In this document: one piece after another, positions 39,715 to 50,090 of the stretch | Numbering within the stretch: the stretch's first letter is position 1 | Layout: each line of letters starts with the position of its first letter | Assembly (NCBI GenBank): GCA_913062865.1 | Contig: CAJXWO010000007.1 | Span: 1 to 64,000, forward strand | Length of the DNA stretch: 64,000 bases | Reading direction: 5' to 3' | Source: an uncultured Paracoccaceae bacterium | Lineage (GTDB): Bacteria; Pseudomonadota; Alphaproteobacteria; Rhodobacterales; Rhodobacteraceae | Notes under the pieces: model-generated | Seen by the model: the letters and a program-made list of their open reading frames with translations, nothing else | What the model was told of the DNA's origin: nothing | Databases searched by the model: none | Made by a program: the position numbers and the translations under genes

Positions 39715-42558
39715 ATGCCCTTCACCCCCACGGACTACCTGCCCTACGATTTCGCCAACCGCCGCCATATCGGGCCGTCGCCCGCCGAGATGGAGGCGAT
39801 GCTGAAGACGCTGGGTGTTCCCAGCCTGGACGCGCTGATCGACGACACGGTGCCCAAGGGGATTCGGCAGGACGGCGCGCTTGATTTCGGGCGCCCCCTA
39901 TCCGAGCGCGAGGTGCTGTTCCACCTGCGCCGGGTGGCGGACAAGAACAAGGTTCTGACCTCGCTCATCGGGATGGGCTATCACGGCACGGTCACGCCGC
40001 CAGCGATCCAGCGCAACATCCTGGAAAACCCCGCCTGGTACACCGCCTATACGCCCTACCAGCCCGAGATCAGCCAGGGCCGGCTCGAGGCTCTGTTGAA
40101 CTTCCAGACCATGGTCTGTGACCTCACGGGGCTCGAAATCGCGAATGCCTCGCTGCTGGACGAGGCCACCGCCTGTGCCGAGGCGATGACCATGGCGCAG
40201 CGCGTGGCCAAGTCGAAGGCGCGGGCGTTCTTCGTCGATGAAAACTGCCACCCGCAGAACATCGCGGTGATGCAGACCCGGGCCGCGCCCTTGGGCATCG
40301 AGGTAATCGTCGGTGACCCCGCGACGCTTGACGCCATGCAGGTCTTTGGCGCGATATTCCAGTACCCCGGCACCTATGGCCACCTGAGCGACTTCACGCC
40401 CGAGATGGAGGCGCTGCACGCCGCCAAGGCCATCGGCATCGTCAGCGCCGATCCGATGGCGCTCTGCCTGCTCAAGGAACCGGGCGCGATGGGGGCCGAT
40501 ATCGCCGTGGGCACCACCCAGCGTTTCGGTATCCCCGAGGGCTATGGCGGGCCCCACGCCGCCTATATGGCCTGCCGCGACGCCTACAAGCGCGCGATGC
40601 CGGGCCGGATCGTGGGCGTGTCGGTGGACAGCCATGGCAACCGCGCCTACCGCCTGTCGCTCCAGACCCGCGAACAGCATATCCGCCGGGAAAAGGCCAC
40701 GTCGAACGTGTGCACCGCGCAGGCGCTGCTGGCGGTCATGGCAGGCTTCTACGCGGTGTTCCATGGGCCCAAGGGGCTCAAGGCCATCGCGCAGCGCATC
40801 CATCGCAAGACCGTGCGCCTGGCCCGTGGGCTCGAGGCGGCTGGTTTTGCCATCGAGCCCAAGACGTTCTTTGACACGATCACGGTCGATGTGGGCCCGC
40901 TTCAGCAGGCGGTGCTGAAATCCGCCGTCGAAGAGGGTGTGAACCTGCGCCCCGTGGGCACGACCCGCGTGGGCATCACGCTGGACGAACGCACCCGCCC
41001 CGCCACCATCGAGGCGGTCTGGCGGGCCTTCGGCATAACCCGGCGCGACGAGGATCTCGCCCCCGAATACCGCGTGCCCGAGGCGCTGGTGCGCCAGTCC
41101 GCCTATCTGGAGCATGACGTCTTTCACATGAACAGGGCCGAGACCGAGATGATGCGCTACATGCGTCGCCTGGCCGACCGGGACCTGGCGCTTGACCGCG
41201 CGATGATCCCGCTGGGGTCCTGCACGATGAAGCTGAACTCCGCGGCCGAGATGATGCCGGTCAGCTGGCCCGAATTCAGCCAGATCCACCCTTACGTCCC
41301 CGCCGATCAGGCCGTGGGGTACAAAGAGATGATCGACGATTTGTCGGCGCAGCTGTGCCAGATCACCGGCTACGACGCGATCTCGATGCAGCCCAATTCG
41401 GGCGCGCAGGGCGAATACGCCGGGCTTCTGACCATCGCCGCCTGGCAAAAGGCGCGCGGGCAGGGGCACCGCAATGTCTGCCTGATCCCCGTGAACGCCC
41501 ATGGCACCAACCCCGCCAGCGCCCAGATGGTCGGCTGGAAGGTGGTGGCCGTGGATTGCGACGATCAGGGCTCGATCGACCTTGAGGATTTCCGCGCCAA
41601 GGCCGAGGCCCATGCCGATACGCTTGCGGGCTGCATGATCACCTACCCCTCGACCCACGGCGTGTTCGAGGAGACGGTCAAAGAGGTCTGCCAGATCACC
41701 CATGACCATGGCGGGCAGGTCTATATCGACGGGGCCAACATGAATGCCATGGTGGGCCTGTCGCGCCCCGGCGATCTGGGCGGCGACGTGAGCCACCTCA
41801 ACCTGCACAAGACCTTCTGCATCCCCCATGGCGGGGGCGGGCCGGGCATGGGGCCCATCGGCGTCAAGTCGCACCTGATCCCGCATCTGCCGGGCGACCC
41901 GCTGACCGGTGAGGGGGCCGTGGCCGCCGCGCCCTATGGCTCGCCCTCGCTGCTGCCGATCAGCTGGGCCTATTGCCTGATGATGGGCGGCGAGGGGCTG
42001 ACCCAGGCCACCCGCGTCGCGATCCTGAACGCCAACTACATCGCCAAGCGGCTCGAAGGGGCCTATGACGTGCTCTACAAGGGGCCGTCGGGCCATGTGG
42101 CCCATGAATGCATCCTCGATGTGCGCCCCTTTGCCGACAGCGCGGGCGTCACGGTGGACGACATCGCCAAGCGGTTGATGGATTGCGGCTTTCACGCGCC
42201 GACGATGAGCTGGCCCGTGGCGGGCACGCTGATGGTCGAACCCACGGAAAGCGAAACCAAGGCCGAGCTTGACCGCTTCTGCGACGCGATGCTGGCCATC
42301 CGGGACGAGATCCGCGACATCGAAGAGGGCCGCAGCGATCCGGCGAACAACCCGCTGAAACACGCGCCCCACACGATGGAAGACCTCGTGCGCGACTGGG
42401 ACCGGCCCTATAGCCGCGAACAGGGCTGCTTCCCGCCCGGGGCCTTCCGGGTGGACAAGTACTGGCCGCCGGTCAACCGCGTGGACAACGCCTATGGCGA
42501 CCGGCACCTGGTGTGCACCTGCCCGCCGATGTCGGACTATGCCGAGGCCGCTGAATAG
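39715..42558 (+). CDS. gcvP: Glycine dehydrogenase (decarboxylating), single-chain P protein
   Basis: [61 protein letters not shown]. Confidence 0.97.
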   Translation: MPFTPTDYLPYDFANRRHIGPSPAEMEAMLKTLGVPSLDALIDDTVPKGIRQDGALDFGRPLSEREVLFHLRRVADKNKVLTSLIGMGYHGTVTPPAIQRNILENPAWYTAYTPYQPEISQGRLEALLNFQTMVCDLTGLEIANASLLDEATACAEAMTMAQRVAKSKARAFFVDENCHPQNIAVMQTRAAPLGIEVIVGDPATLDAMQVFGAIFQYPGTYGHLSDFTPEMEALHAAKAIGIVSADPMALCLLKEPGAMGADIAVGTTQRFGIPEGYGGPHAAYMACRDAYKRAMPGRIVGVSVDSHGNRAYRLSLQTREQHIRREKATSNVCTAQALLAVMAGFYAVFHGPKGLKAIAQRIHRKTVRLARGLEAAGFAIEPKTFFDTITVDVGPLQQAVLKSAVEEGVNLRPVGTTRVGITLDERTRPATIEAVWRAFGITRRDEDLAPEYRVPEALVRQSAYLEHDVFHMNRAETEMMRYMRRLADRDLALDRAMIPLGSCTMKLNSAAEMMPVSWPEFSQIHPYVPADQAVGYKEMIDDLSAQLCQITGYDAISMQPNSGAQGEYAGLLTIAAWQKARGQGHRNVCLIPVNAHGTNPASAQMVGWKVVAVDCDDQGSIDLEDFRAKAEAHADTLAGCMITYPSTHGVFEETVKEVCQITHDHGGQVYIDGANMNAMVGLSRPGDLGGDVSHLNLHKTFCIPHGGGGPGMGPIGVKSHLIPHLPGDPLTGEGAVAAAPYGSPSLLPISWAYCLMMGGEGLTQATRVAILNANYIAKRLEGAYDVLYKGPSGHVAHECILDVRPFADSAGVTVDDIAKRLMDCGFHAPTMSWPVAGTLMVEPTESETKAELDRFCDAMLAIRDEIRDIEEGRSDPANNPLKHAPHTMEDLVRDWDRPYSREQGCFPPGAFRVDKYWPPVNRVDNAYGDRHLVCTCPPMSDYAEAAE

Positions 42559-42561
42559 GCC

Positions 42562-43434
42562 CTATTCGGCCAAAAGGAACGTGAACCGCTCGGCCACCTT
42601 GGTCCAGGTCGAGCGGTCGCGCGCCGCCAGGAGGAACCCGTCGGTCCGCCCGGCGGTGTAGCCTCCGCCGTCAAGCGGCGCGGCATAGCCCCCGGCGCGC
42701 TGGGCGATCAGCATCCCCGCGGCATGGTCCCAGGGCGAGGGCCGGGCAGAGAGCACGAAATCCACATGCCCCAGCGCCAGCGTCCGGAACTCGTGGCAGG
42801 AACAGCGCAAGCTGTTGATCCTGCGGAACGCGGTATAGGCGGCGGCAACTTCGTCCTGTTTGCCCTGCGGGATCAGGTAGAAGGGCAGGTAGCCCACCAT
42901 CTCGTCAATGGCCTTGTCCGGCTGGTCGGGCAGCATCAGCCGCCGCGCGGGCATCTGGGCGCGGTAATAGAGCGCGGACCCGTGTTCCTCGGCCATGATC
43001 CAGTCGTCCATGACCGGATCGTAAAGCAGCCCGAAGACCGGCACGCCGTACCGCGTGGCCGACAGGATCACGCCAAAGGTGGACAGGCCGAAGACGAAAT
43101 TCGATGTCCCGTCGACGGGGTCGATGGCAAAGGCCAGCTGGGCCGCGTCGACTTGTCCGATGATCTCGGGATCGTCCGCCGCCGCTTCCTCGCCCACGAT
43201 GAGCGCGTCCGGAAACATCTGCCGCAAACCGCGGGCGATCATCGCCTCGGCGGCGCGGTCGGCCTCGGTCACCAGGTCCTCGGGGCCCGATTTCGTGTCG
43301 ACCTCCGCATGGGACAGGGTGCGGAACCGCGGCAGGATCTCGGCCCGCGCGGTGCGGCGCACGAGGTTCACGATCTGGGAGGCCTGGGCGAGGCTGATCG
43401 GCGCGGGCACCGTCATGGGCAGGTTGTCGGACAT
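42562..43434 (-). CDS. Inositol monophosphatase family protein
   Basis: GPEDLVTEADRAAE; VGEEAAADD; FAIDPVDGTSNFVFGL; WDHAAGMLIAQRAGG. Confidence 0.9.
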   Translation of the reverse strand: MSDNLPMTVPAPISLAQASQIVNLVRRTARAEILPRFRTLSHAEVDTKSGPEDLVTEADRAAEAMIARGLRQMFPDALIVGEEAAADDPEIIGQVDAAQLAFAIDPVDGTSNFVFGLSTFGVILSATRYGVPVFGLLYDPVMDDWIMAEEHGSALYYRAQMPARRLMLPDQPDKAIDEMVGYLPFYLIPQGKQDEVAAAYTAFRRINSLRCSCHEFRTLALGHVDFVLSARPSPWDHAAGMLIAQRAGGYAAPLDGGGYTAGRTDGFLLAARDRSTWTKVAERFTFLLAE

Positions 43435-43523
43435 GGATCTCGGTTCTTGGCAGCTTGCATTCTGCTAGGGGGTGCCACCCGGGTGTGACGGTTGCAAGAC
43501 AGTTTGGAGATTTCCCGCCCGCG

Positions 43524-46040
43524 CTATTCCCGCGCGCGCAGGATCCGCGCAGGCCGCACCGCCAGCGGCCGCCAGGCAAAGCCCAAGCCCGCCAGCAACG
43601 TCGCAAGGATGCCGCCTAGGATGATGGCCAGCGCCGAGGGCCAGATGACCACGAACTCCGTCTCCATCACGAACCGGCTGACGGCCCAGCCGCCAAGGAT
43701 GCCGGCCGCCAGCGCCACCACCCCCGCCGCCGCGCCCAGAAGGGCCGAGCGCAGCGCGAAGCTGCGCAGGATGCGGCCCCGCGTGGCGCCCAGCGTCTTG
43801 AGCACCGCCGCCTCGTAGATGCGCGCCTGTTCGCCCGCCGCCGCCGCGCCGATCAGCACAAGGAACCCGGTCAACAGCGTCGCCGCCGCGCCGTAAGAGG
43901 TGGCGGCGGCCAGGCCCGACAACAGCTCCGACACCCGGTCGATGGCGTCATGCACACGGATCGCGGTGATGTTGGGGAACATGCCCGCCAGATCGCGTAG
44001 GATCGCCGCCTCGGCCTCTGGCTCGGCATAGACGGTCGAGATGAAGCTGTGCGGCGCGGCTTCCAGCGCGGCGGGGTTCATCGACATGATAAAGCCGATC
44101 CCGGCGGTCGAGAAATCCACGTCGCGGAAGCTGGTGATCGTCGCGGTGATGTCGCGGCCCAGGATGTTGACGGTGATCTCGTCACCCAGGGCCAGGCCCA
44201 TCTCGAGCGCCTCTTCATCGGCAAAGCTCACCTGTGGCGGGCCGCTGTAATCCTCGGGCCACCACTCGCCTGCCGTCACGCGGGTGTTGTCGGGCACGGC
44301 TGCCGAATAGGTCACGCCCCGGTCGCCCTGCAGCACCCAGTGGTCGCCCGCGACCTCGGCCGCCGGTTGGCCGTTGATCCGGGTGATGATGCCGCGCAGC
44401 ATCGGTGCGCTGTCGATCTTGTTGACCGCCGGGTCGCCTTCCAGCCGCTCCAGGTAGCCCGGCATCTGGTCTTTCTGGATGTCGACGAAGAAGTAGCTGG
44501 GCGCCACTTCGGGCAGGTCGCGGCTGATGGCGCTGCGCAGGTTGCCGTCGATCTGGCCCACGGCGGCCAGCACTGACAGGCCCAGGCCCAGGGACAGCAC
44601 GACCTCGCCCGCGCCTTCGCCCGCGCCGCCGATGGCCCCCAAGGCCCAGCGCAGGGCCGGGCGGCCGCGCGCGGCCGGTCCCGCCCAGCGCGACAGGCCG
44701 CGGATGCCCCGCGCGGCCAGCGCCAGCAGCACCAGCGCACCCACGATGCCTCCGGCAGTCCAGAGCGTCAGCTCGACCGTGCCGCTGAACAGCATCGCTG
44801 CAGCCAGAAGCAGCGTGACGAGCAAGCCGGTCGGGATCACATAGCGCGGTCGCGGCAACAGCGGCGCCCGCGCCAATGCATCGCGGAAAAGGGTCGCCGC
44901 GCGGATCTCTTCCGTGCGCGCCAGGGGCCAGAGGGTAAAGATCAGAGCGGTCAGCGCGCCATAAAGCGCCGCCTCGGCCAGCGGGCCGGGATAGACAGTA
45001 AAGACCGCAGGCACCGGCAATTGCGCCTCGATCAGGGGTGCCAGCAGGATCGGGGCCACCGCGCCCAGCACCAGCCCCATGGCGATGCCCAGCACCGACA
45101 GCGCGCCGATTTGCAGGAAGTAAGTCCAGAAGATCGTGCCGCGATCTGCCCCCAGCGTGCGCAGGGTCGCGATCACCCCGGTCTTGGAGGCGAGATAGGA
45201 CCGCACCGCCGCCGACACACCCACGCCCCCCACGGCAAGGCCCGAGAGGCCCACGAGGATCAGGAAGGCCCCCAGCCGGTCCACGAACTCGGCCACGCCG
45301 GGCGCGCCATTCCGGCTGTCGCGCCAACGCAGGCCGCTGTCGGCGAACTGCGCCTCGGCCTCGGCCTCGAGCGCGATCAGGTCCGCGCCTTCGGGCAGGT
45401 CGAGGCGGTATTTCGAAGCGAAAAGCGTGCCCGGTTCCAACAACCCCGAGCCCTCCAGCGCTGCCGTCCGCACCATCGTACGCGGGCCCAGGCCAAAGCC
45501 GCCGCCGGCGTCATCGGGTTCGGACAGGATGCGCGCGCGCAAGGTGAAATCCTTGGTGCCCAGGCGGAAGGTGTCGCCAATGGCCAGACCCAGCCGATCG
45601 GCCAGAACGGGGGCCATGGCGGCCCCGTCCCCCGCCAATGCCTCGGCCAGCGGTATCTCGGGGTCGAGCCGCACCGTGCCGATCAGCGGATAGGCGTCGT
45701 CGACCGATTTCACCTGCGTCAACCCGCGCTCGGCCTCTCCGTCGCGGTCGACCACGACCATGGAGCGGAAATCGGTGATCTCGGACAGGGCCAGCGCCTT
45801 GTCGTTCATCCAGCCCAGCTCATCCTCGCTCGCGTAGCGATAGGTGAACTCAATCTCGGCATCGCCGCCCAAGAGCGCCGCGCCCTCGCGCGTCAGCCCC
45901 GCCTCGATCGAGGCGCGCACGCTGCCGACTGCGGCGATGGCCGCGACACCCAGCGCAAGGCAGGCGAGGAAGATGCGAAAGCCGCGCAGGCCACCGCGCA
46001 ATTCGCGGGCGGCAAAGCGGCGTGCGGTGGCCACGCTCAT
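43524..46040 (-). CDS. ABC transporter permease, FtsX-like family
   Basis: 838 aa, duplicated FtsX-type TM domains; paired with the ATPase gene. Confidence 0.9.
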   Translation of the reverse strand: MSVATARRFAARELRGGLRGFRIFLACLALGVAAIAAVGSVRASIEAGLTREGAALLGGDAEIEFTYRYASEDELGWMNDKALALSEITDFRSMVVVDRDGEAERGLTQVKSVDDAYPLIGTVRLDPEIPLAEALAGDGAAMAPVLADRLGLAIGDTFRLGTKDFTLRARILSEPDDAGGGFGLGPRTMVRTAALEGSGLLEPGTLFASKYRLDLPEGADLIALEAEAEAQFADSGLRWRDSRNGAPGVAEFVDRLGAFLILVGLSGLAVGGVGVSAAVRSYLASKTGVIATLRTLGADRGTIFWTYFLQIGALSVLGIAMGLVLGAVAPILLAPLIEAQLPVPAVFTVYPGPLAEAALYGALTALIFTLWPLARTEEIRAATLFRDALARAPLLPRPRYVIPTGLLVTLLLAAAMLFSGTVELTLWTAGGIVGALVLLALAARGIRGLSRWAGPAARGRPALRWALGAIGGAGEGAGEVVLSLGLGLSVLAAVGQIDGNLRSAISRDLPEVAPSYFFVDIQKDQMPGYLERLEGDPAVNKIDSAPMLRGIITRINGQPAAEVAGDHWVLQGDRGVTYSAAVPDNTRVTAGEWWPEDYSGPPQVSFADEEALEMGLALGDEITVNILGRDITATITSFRDVDFSTAGIGFIMSMNPAALEAAPHSFISTVYAEPEAEAAILRDLAGMFPNITAIRVHDAIDRVSELLSGLAAATSYGAAATLLTGFLVLIGAAAAGEQARIYEAAVLKTLGATRGRILRSFALRSALLGAAAGVVALAAGILGGWAVSRFVMETEFVVIWPSALAIILGGILATLLAGLGFAWRPLAVRPARILRARE

Positions 46041-46732
46041 TCCGCGGCGGCCTTCTGCGGGTGATCGACGGCGCGGCCGTCGCGCAGGCTCACCACCCGG
46101 TCGCAGCGTTGCGCCAGCGGCTCGGAATGCGTGACCAGCACCAGCGTCGCACCATGCCGGTCGCGCAGACCGAACAGCATGTCGATGATCGCCGCGCCGT
46201 TCGTCTCATCCAGGTTGCCCGTGGGCTCGTCCGCCAGCAGGATCTCGGGCCGGGGGGCCGAGGCGCGCGCCAGCGCCACGCGCTGCTGTTCGCCCCCGGA
46301 CAGCTGGCGCGGGTAATGGCCTGCGCGGTGGGCAAGGCCCACGGCCTCCAGCTCGGCCGCCGCGCGGTCGAACGCGTCCCTGGCGCCCGCCAGTTCCAGG
46401 GGCGTCGCCACGTTCTCAAGCGCCGTCATTGTCGGAATAAGGTGGAAGGACTGGAACACCACGCCCATATGATCCCTGCAAAACCGTGCGAGCTGATCCT
46501 CGTCCATCGCGGTCAGGTCCTGGCCCAATGCCGTGACCGTTCCGCCGGTGGCCCGTTCCAGCCCGCCCATGAGCATGAGGAGCGAAGACTTGCCCGACCC
46601 GCTTGGCCCCACGAGCCCCACGCTTTCCCCGCGCGCCACGTCGAGCGTAATGCCATGGAGGATGTCCACCCGGCCCGCATTGCCGTCGAGCGACAGCCGG
46701 GCATCGGTGAGCGAAAGGACGGTATCGGTCAT
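46037..46732 (-). CDS. ABC transporter ATP-binding protein (LolD/YbbA-like)
   Basis: VGPSGSGKSSLLMLMGGLE; QLSGGEQQRVALARA; ILLADEPTGNLDE. Confidence 0.94.
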   Translation of the reverse strand: MTDTVLSLTDARLSLDGNAGRVDILHGITLDVARGESVGLVGPSGSGKSSLLMLMGGLERATGGTVTALGQDLTAMDEDQLARFCRDHMGVVFQSFHLIPTMTALENVATPLELAGARDAFDRAAAELEAVGLAHRAGHYPRQLSGGEQQRVALARASAPRPEILLADEPTGNLDETNGAAIIDMLFGLRDRHGATLVLVTHSEPLAQRCDRVVSLRDGRAVDHPQKAAAE

Positions 46733-47435
46733 GGGGGCCTGCCTTGGTTTCCTGCGCCGTTTCTCATATGGGGCCCTTCGCGCGCGCAGCAAGGCGGCGG
46801 TGCTGGCGCTGATGCTGTTGCCCGGCGTGGCGGCGGCGGAACGGGTGGATATCCTCGCGCTGGGCGACAGCCTGACCCAGGGCTATGGGCTGATCGAACA
46901 AGAGGGTTTCGTGCCGCAACTGCGCGCCTGGCTGGCCGAGCGGGGCGTCGATGCGCGCGTGGTGAACGCGGGCGTGTCGGGCGACACCACAGCAGGCGGT
47001 GCCGCGCGGGTGGAATGGAGCCTTGACGCCACCATCGACGCGATGATCGTGGCGCTGGGGGGCAATGACCTCTTGCGCGGGATCGACCCGGCGTCGAGCC
47101 GCGAAAGCCTGGCCTTCATCCTGGACGTTGCACAGGAGAACGAGATCGAGGTGCTGCTGGTCGGCCTCTCGGCGCCGGGCAACTACGGCCCCGAGTTCAA
47201 GGCAGCCTTCGACGCCATGTACCCGGAGCTGGCCGAAGAATACGGCACGCTCTACCTCGAAAGCTTTTTCGCCGGGCTCATGGAGGACGGTGCCTTACCC
47301 GAGGATATGGGCGAATTCATGCAATATGACGGCATCCACCCGAACGGAAAGGGCGTGGCACGGATCGTCGAGGGCATCGGCCCCCATGTGATCGAGCTGA
47401 TCGAACGCACGGGCGTGCCCGCCTTCGAAGGCTAG
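46731..47435 (+). CDS. Arylesterase/SGNH hydrolase (TesA-like), exported
   Basis: DILALGDSLTQGYGL; ALGGNDLLRG; DGIHPNGKG. Confidence 0.9.
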   Translation: MGACLGFLRRFSYGALRARSKAAVLALMLLPGVAAAERVDILALGDSLTQGYGLIEQEGFVPQLRAWLAERGVDARVVNAGVSGDTTAGGAARVEWSLDATIDAMIVALGGNDLLRGIDPASSRESLAFILDVAQENEIEVLLVGLSAPGNYGPEFKAAFDAMYPELAEEYGTLYLESFFAGLMEDGALPEDMGEFMQYDGIHPNGKGVARIVEGIGPHVIELIERTGVPAFEG

Positions 47436-47439
47436 GCCC

Positions 47440-48045
47440 GTGCCCGGGCGTCTGTTCCTGGAGACGTCCATGGCCCGGATCGCCGATCTGGCGGGCGTCT
47501 CTCAGGATGTGATCACAGACGAACCGCCCCGCCGTAACATCAAGCCCGGTGAAGAGGTGGTGTCGCTGACCGCGGCGGGACTGGCACGCATGCGCTGGGG
47601 CCTCATCCCCGTGGGCCGGGTCAATGCCCGGGGCCGCCCTGTGATGGAGACCATCGTCAATGCCCGCTCGGAAACGCTTTTCGACAAATCCGCCTATGCT
47701 GGGGTGGGCAGGGCCGTTGTGCCCGCCGATGGCTGGTACGAGTGGACCGGTCCCAAGGGGCGCAAGACTGTCTGGCGGATCTCTGCCCGCGACGGTGCGC
47801 CCTTGTGGTTTGCCGCCATCACCGACTGCTGGACTGCGCCGGGCGGGCGCGTGATCGACCAGGTGGCGACCGTGACCTGCCCGCCCAACGGCGATCTGCG
47901 GGACATTCACGACCGGATGGGCGTGCTTTTGCGTCTTCAAGATCTGCCGGTTTGGCTTGGCAGGTCCGCGCCTGAGGCCGCTGCGCTTATGCGGCCCTGG
48001 CCGGATCAACGGCTTGCTGTCGCGCAGACTGCCGAACCCGCCTGA
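47440..48045 (+). CDS. SOS response-associated peptidase (SRAP/YedK/HMCES family), Cys2 replaced by Pro
   Basis: MPGRLFLE at the N-terminus (family consensus MCGRF), with NARSETL, PADGWYEW and DIHDRMGVLL retained. Confidence 0.85.
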   Translation: MPGRLFLETSMARIADLAGVSQDVITDEPPRRNIKPGEEVVSLTAAGLARMRWGLIPVGRVNARGRPVMETIVNARSETLFDKSAYAGVGRAVVPADGWYEWTGPKGRKTVWRISARDGAPLWFAAITDCWTAPGGRVIDQVATVTCPPNGDLRDIHDRMGVLLRLQDLPVWLGRSAPEAAALMRPWPDQRLAVAQTAEPA

Positions 48046-48153
48046 TGCGGCATTTTCCGGCCATCCCGGCAAGCATTGGCCGATCCGCCAGAACGTCGCA
48101 CTTGCCTTCGCTTGTTCCCGCCACACTTCCCGATCTAGGGTCAAAAACGAGGG

Positions 48154-48420
48154 ATGAACTCAATGCAGATGGTAGAGATGCAAAAACCGACCACGTCGCC
48201 TGAATTCCAGGACCGATATGACACCGCGATGCGCGATATCGAGCGTGACTGCCTCAAGCGCGAAAAAGCCGGTGCCGTCGTCATGATGAGCGTGATGTCC
48301 TATGGCAATGCCTTGCGGTCCGACACGCCTCTCAAGCGGATCAGTGACCTGGCCAAGTATTTCCTGATCCTGTGCGCAGGGGTTATCCCCAATCTGCTGT
48401 TCATCCACGTCGTCTTCTGA
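48154..48420 (+). CDS. Small hypothetical protein with a C-terminal TM segment
   Basis: 88 aa; YFLILCAGVIPNLLFIHVVF C-terminus. Confidence 0.45.
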   Translation: MNSMQMVEMQKPTTSPEFQDRYDTAMRDIERDCLKREKAGAVVMMSVMSYGNALRSDTPLKRISDLAKYFLILCAGVIPNLLFIHVVF

Positions 48421-48442
48421 TCTTCCCCTGTCGGCTCCGGGT

Positions 48443-48472
48443 CCTTATATTCTGAAAAAAGGATATAAGGAG
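48443..48472 (+). promoter_or_regulatory. AU-rich hairpin overlapping the trxC Shine-Dalgarno
   Basis: CCTTATAT-N12-ATATAAGG; the SD AAGGAG lies at 48467-48472 and the ATG at 48480. Confidence 0.5.
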
Positions 48473-48479
48473 ACCGGCC

Positions 48480-48917
48480 ATGAAGCTGACCTGTCTGGAC
48501 TGCGGCCAAGTGAACCGCGTACCTACCGATCGGGCGGGTAAGGGGCTTAAGTGCGGCACCTGCGGCGCGCCCCTTTTGGGCGGCAAGGTGCGTGAGATCG
48601 ACCTGGCCACATTGCGCAAGGCGATGCGTCAGGACGACCTGCCCCTCGTCGTGGATTTCTGGGCGCCTTGGTGCGGGCCGTGCCGGATGATGGCACCCGA
48701 GTTCGCCAAGGCGGCCGAGGCGCTGTCAGGGCGCGCACGCCTGGCCAAGCTTAACACCGAGGTCGAGGCCGCCGCCTCGCAAGCCTTCGGCATCCGCGGC
48801 ATTCCCACGATGATCGTCTTTGATCGGGGTCAGGAGGCCGCGCGCCAGTCCGGTGCCCTGCGCGCCCCGCAGATCCTGCAATGGATCGAACGCGCCGCGC
48901 CGCGCTCAGCCGCCTGA
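48480..48917 (+). CDS. trxC: Thioredoxin 2 (TrxC-like, N-terminal zinc ribbon)
   Basis: CLDCGQVNRVP...CGTCGAPL zinc motif; DFWAPWCGPCRMMAP. Confidence 0.93.
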   Translation: MKLTCLDCGQVNRVPTDRAGKGLKCGTCGAPLLGGKVREIDLATLRKAMRQDDLPLVVDFWAPWCGPCRMMAPEFAKAAEALSGRARLAKLNTEVEAAASQAFGIRGIPTMIVFDRGQEAARQSGALRAPQILQWIERAAPRSAA

Positions 48918-50090
48918 AAACGCCCCGCGCAGCGCCCGGCCGGCGTAGCGCGGGCTGCGCAGGATCAACTGGCGGATCAGGTCGTCATACTCGGCCTCTC
49001 CGGCCATCATGCGCAGGTAGTCGTGCCGCATCCGGCGCGACCCGGCAAATCCCTTCAGGAACAGTTTGCGCAGGGCCGGGGAGAACATGATGGGGCGGAT
49101 CGCCCGTGCCTGGGCGAGGCTGCGATGGATCGGGCGCAGGGCTTTTGCATAGCGCGCAAGGCTCGTGTCCGGCGCACCCTCGGCCAGGGCCGCCACGGTG
49201 GCCTCTGCTGCCAGCGCCCCGCTTTGCATCGCATGCGCGATCCCCTCACCGGTGATCGGGTCGACCAACCCGGCCGCATCGCCCGCCAGCAGAACCGCGC
49301 CCTTGCCCGGCACGCGACGGAAGCGGCCGAAGGGCAGGTGGTGGCCCTTGACCTTGACCCGGTCTGGATCGACGCCGAGCGCGTCCATATAGGCTGCCAT
49401 TGTCGCCTTCATCGCGGGGTTCCGGGCCACGAGCCCGCCCACGCCGATGGTGGTGCTGCCCGGTTTCGGAAACTGCCAGCCATAGCCCCAGGCCGCTGCA
49501 CCGAAGTCGATGCGCACGGGGGCGTCGGGGTCGATGGGCGGTGCCTCGACCTCGAGGCCGAAGCCGATCTGGTCTTCCTCCCAGGCCCGGCCGAAGAGCG
49601 CCCGCGCGACGATGCTGTTCACGCCATCCGCCCCGATCAGGGCAGGGGCGGTAAGGGTCGGCCCAGACTCAAGCGTGACCTGCACCGGGACCGCCGGGCC
49701 GCCCGTGTCGATCGCGGCGACCCGATGGCCGGTGTAATCCCGCGCGCCTGCGGACAGGGCGCAGCCCAAAAGCGCCGCGTCCCAGCCCGTGCGCATGGTC
49801 ATGTGCATGGGCGGCGCGTCCTGCACCGCCCACAAGGGGTGCCCATGGGCGTAGAATGCGAAATCGGGCTTGGTCGTGAACAGGTCCGGCGGGGGCAGGG
49901 TGCCAAAGACGCGTTCGTGCACGGTCATGGCGCGCCCTGTGATCCCGCCGCCGCACAGTTTGTCCTGCGGAAAGGCCCGCCGGTCGACCAGCGCCACCCG
50001 CAGACCCGTGCGCGCCGCGACATGGGCCGCGGCACTGCCGGCGGGCCCGGCGCCCAGGATGATCAGGTCAAAGCGGGTGTGTCCGCTCAC
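48906..50090 (-). CDS. Geranylgeranyl reductase-family FAD-dependent oxidoreductase
   Basis: FDLIILGAGPAGSAAAHVAARTGLRVALVDRRAFPQDKLCGGGIT; VLLAGDAAGLVDPITGEGI. Confidence 0.9.
   Translation of the reverse strand: MSGHTRFDLIILGAGPAGSAAAHVAARTGLRVALVDRRAFPQDKLCGGGITGRAMTVHERVFGTLPPPDLFTTKPDFAFYAHGHPLWAVQDAPPMHMTMRTGWDAALLGCALSAGARDYTGHRVAAIDTGGPAVPVQVTLESGPTLTAPALIGADGVNSIVARALFGRAWEEDQIGFGLEVEAPPIDPDAPVRIDFGAAAWGYGWQFPKPGSTTIGVGGLVARNPAMKATMAAYMDALGVDPDRVKVKGHHLPFGRFRRVPGKGAVLLAGDAAGLVDPITGEGIAHAMQSGALAAEATVAALAEGAPDTSLARYAKALRPIHRSLAQARAIRPIMFSPALRKLFLKGFAGSRRMRHDYLRMMAGEAEYDDLIRQLILRSPRYAGRALRGAFSGG

Noticed and set aside
39898-42507. 869-aa minus-strand ORF antisense to gcvP
   Set aside because: Shadow ORF of high-GC coding sequence; low-complexity His/Arg/Gly-rich translation.
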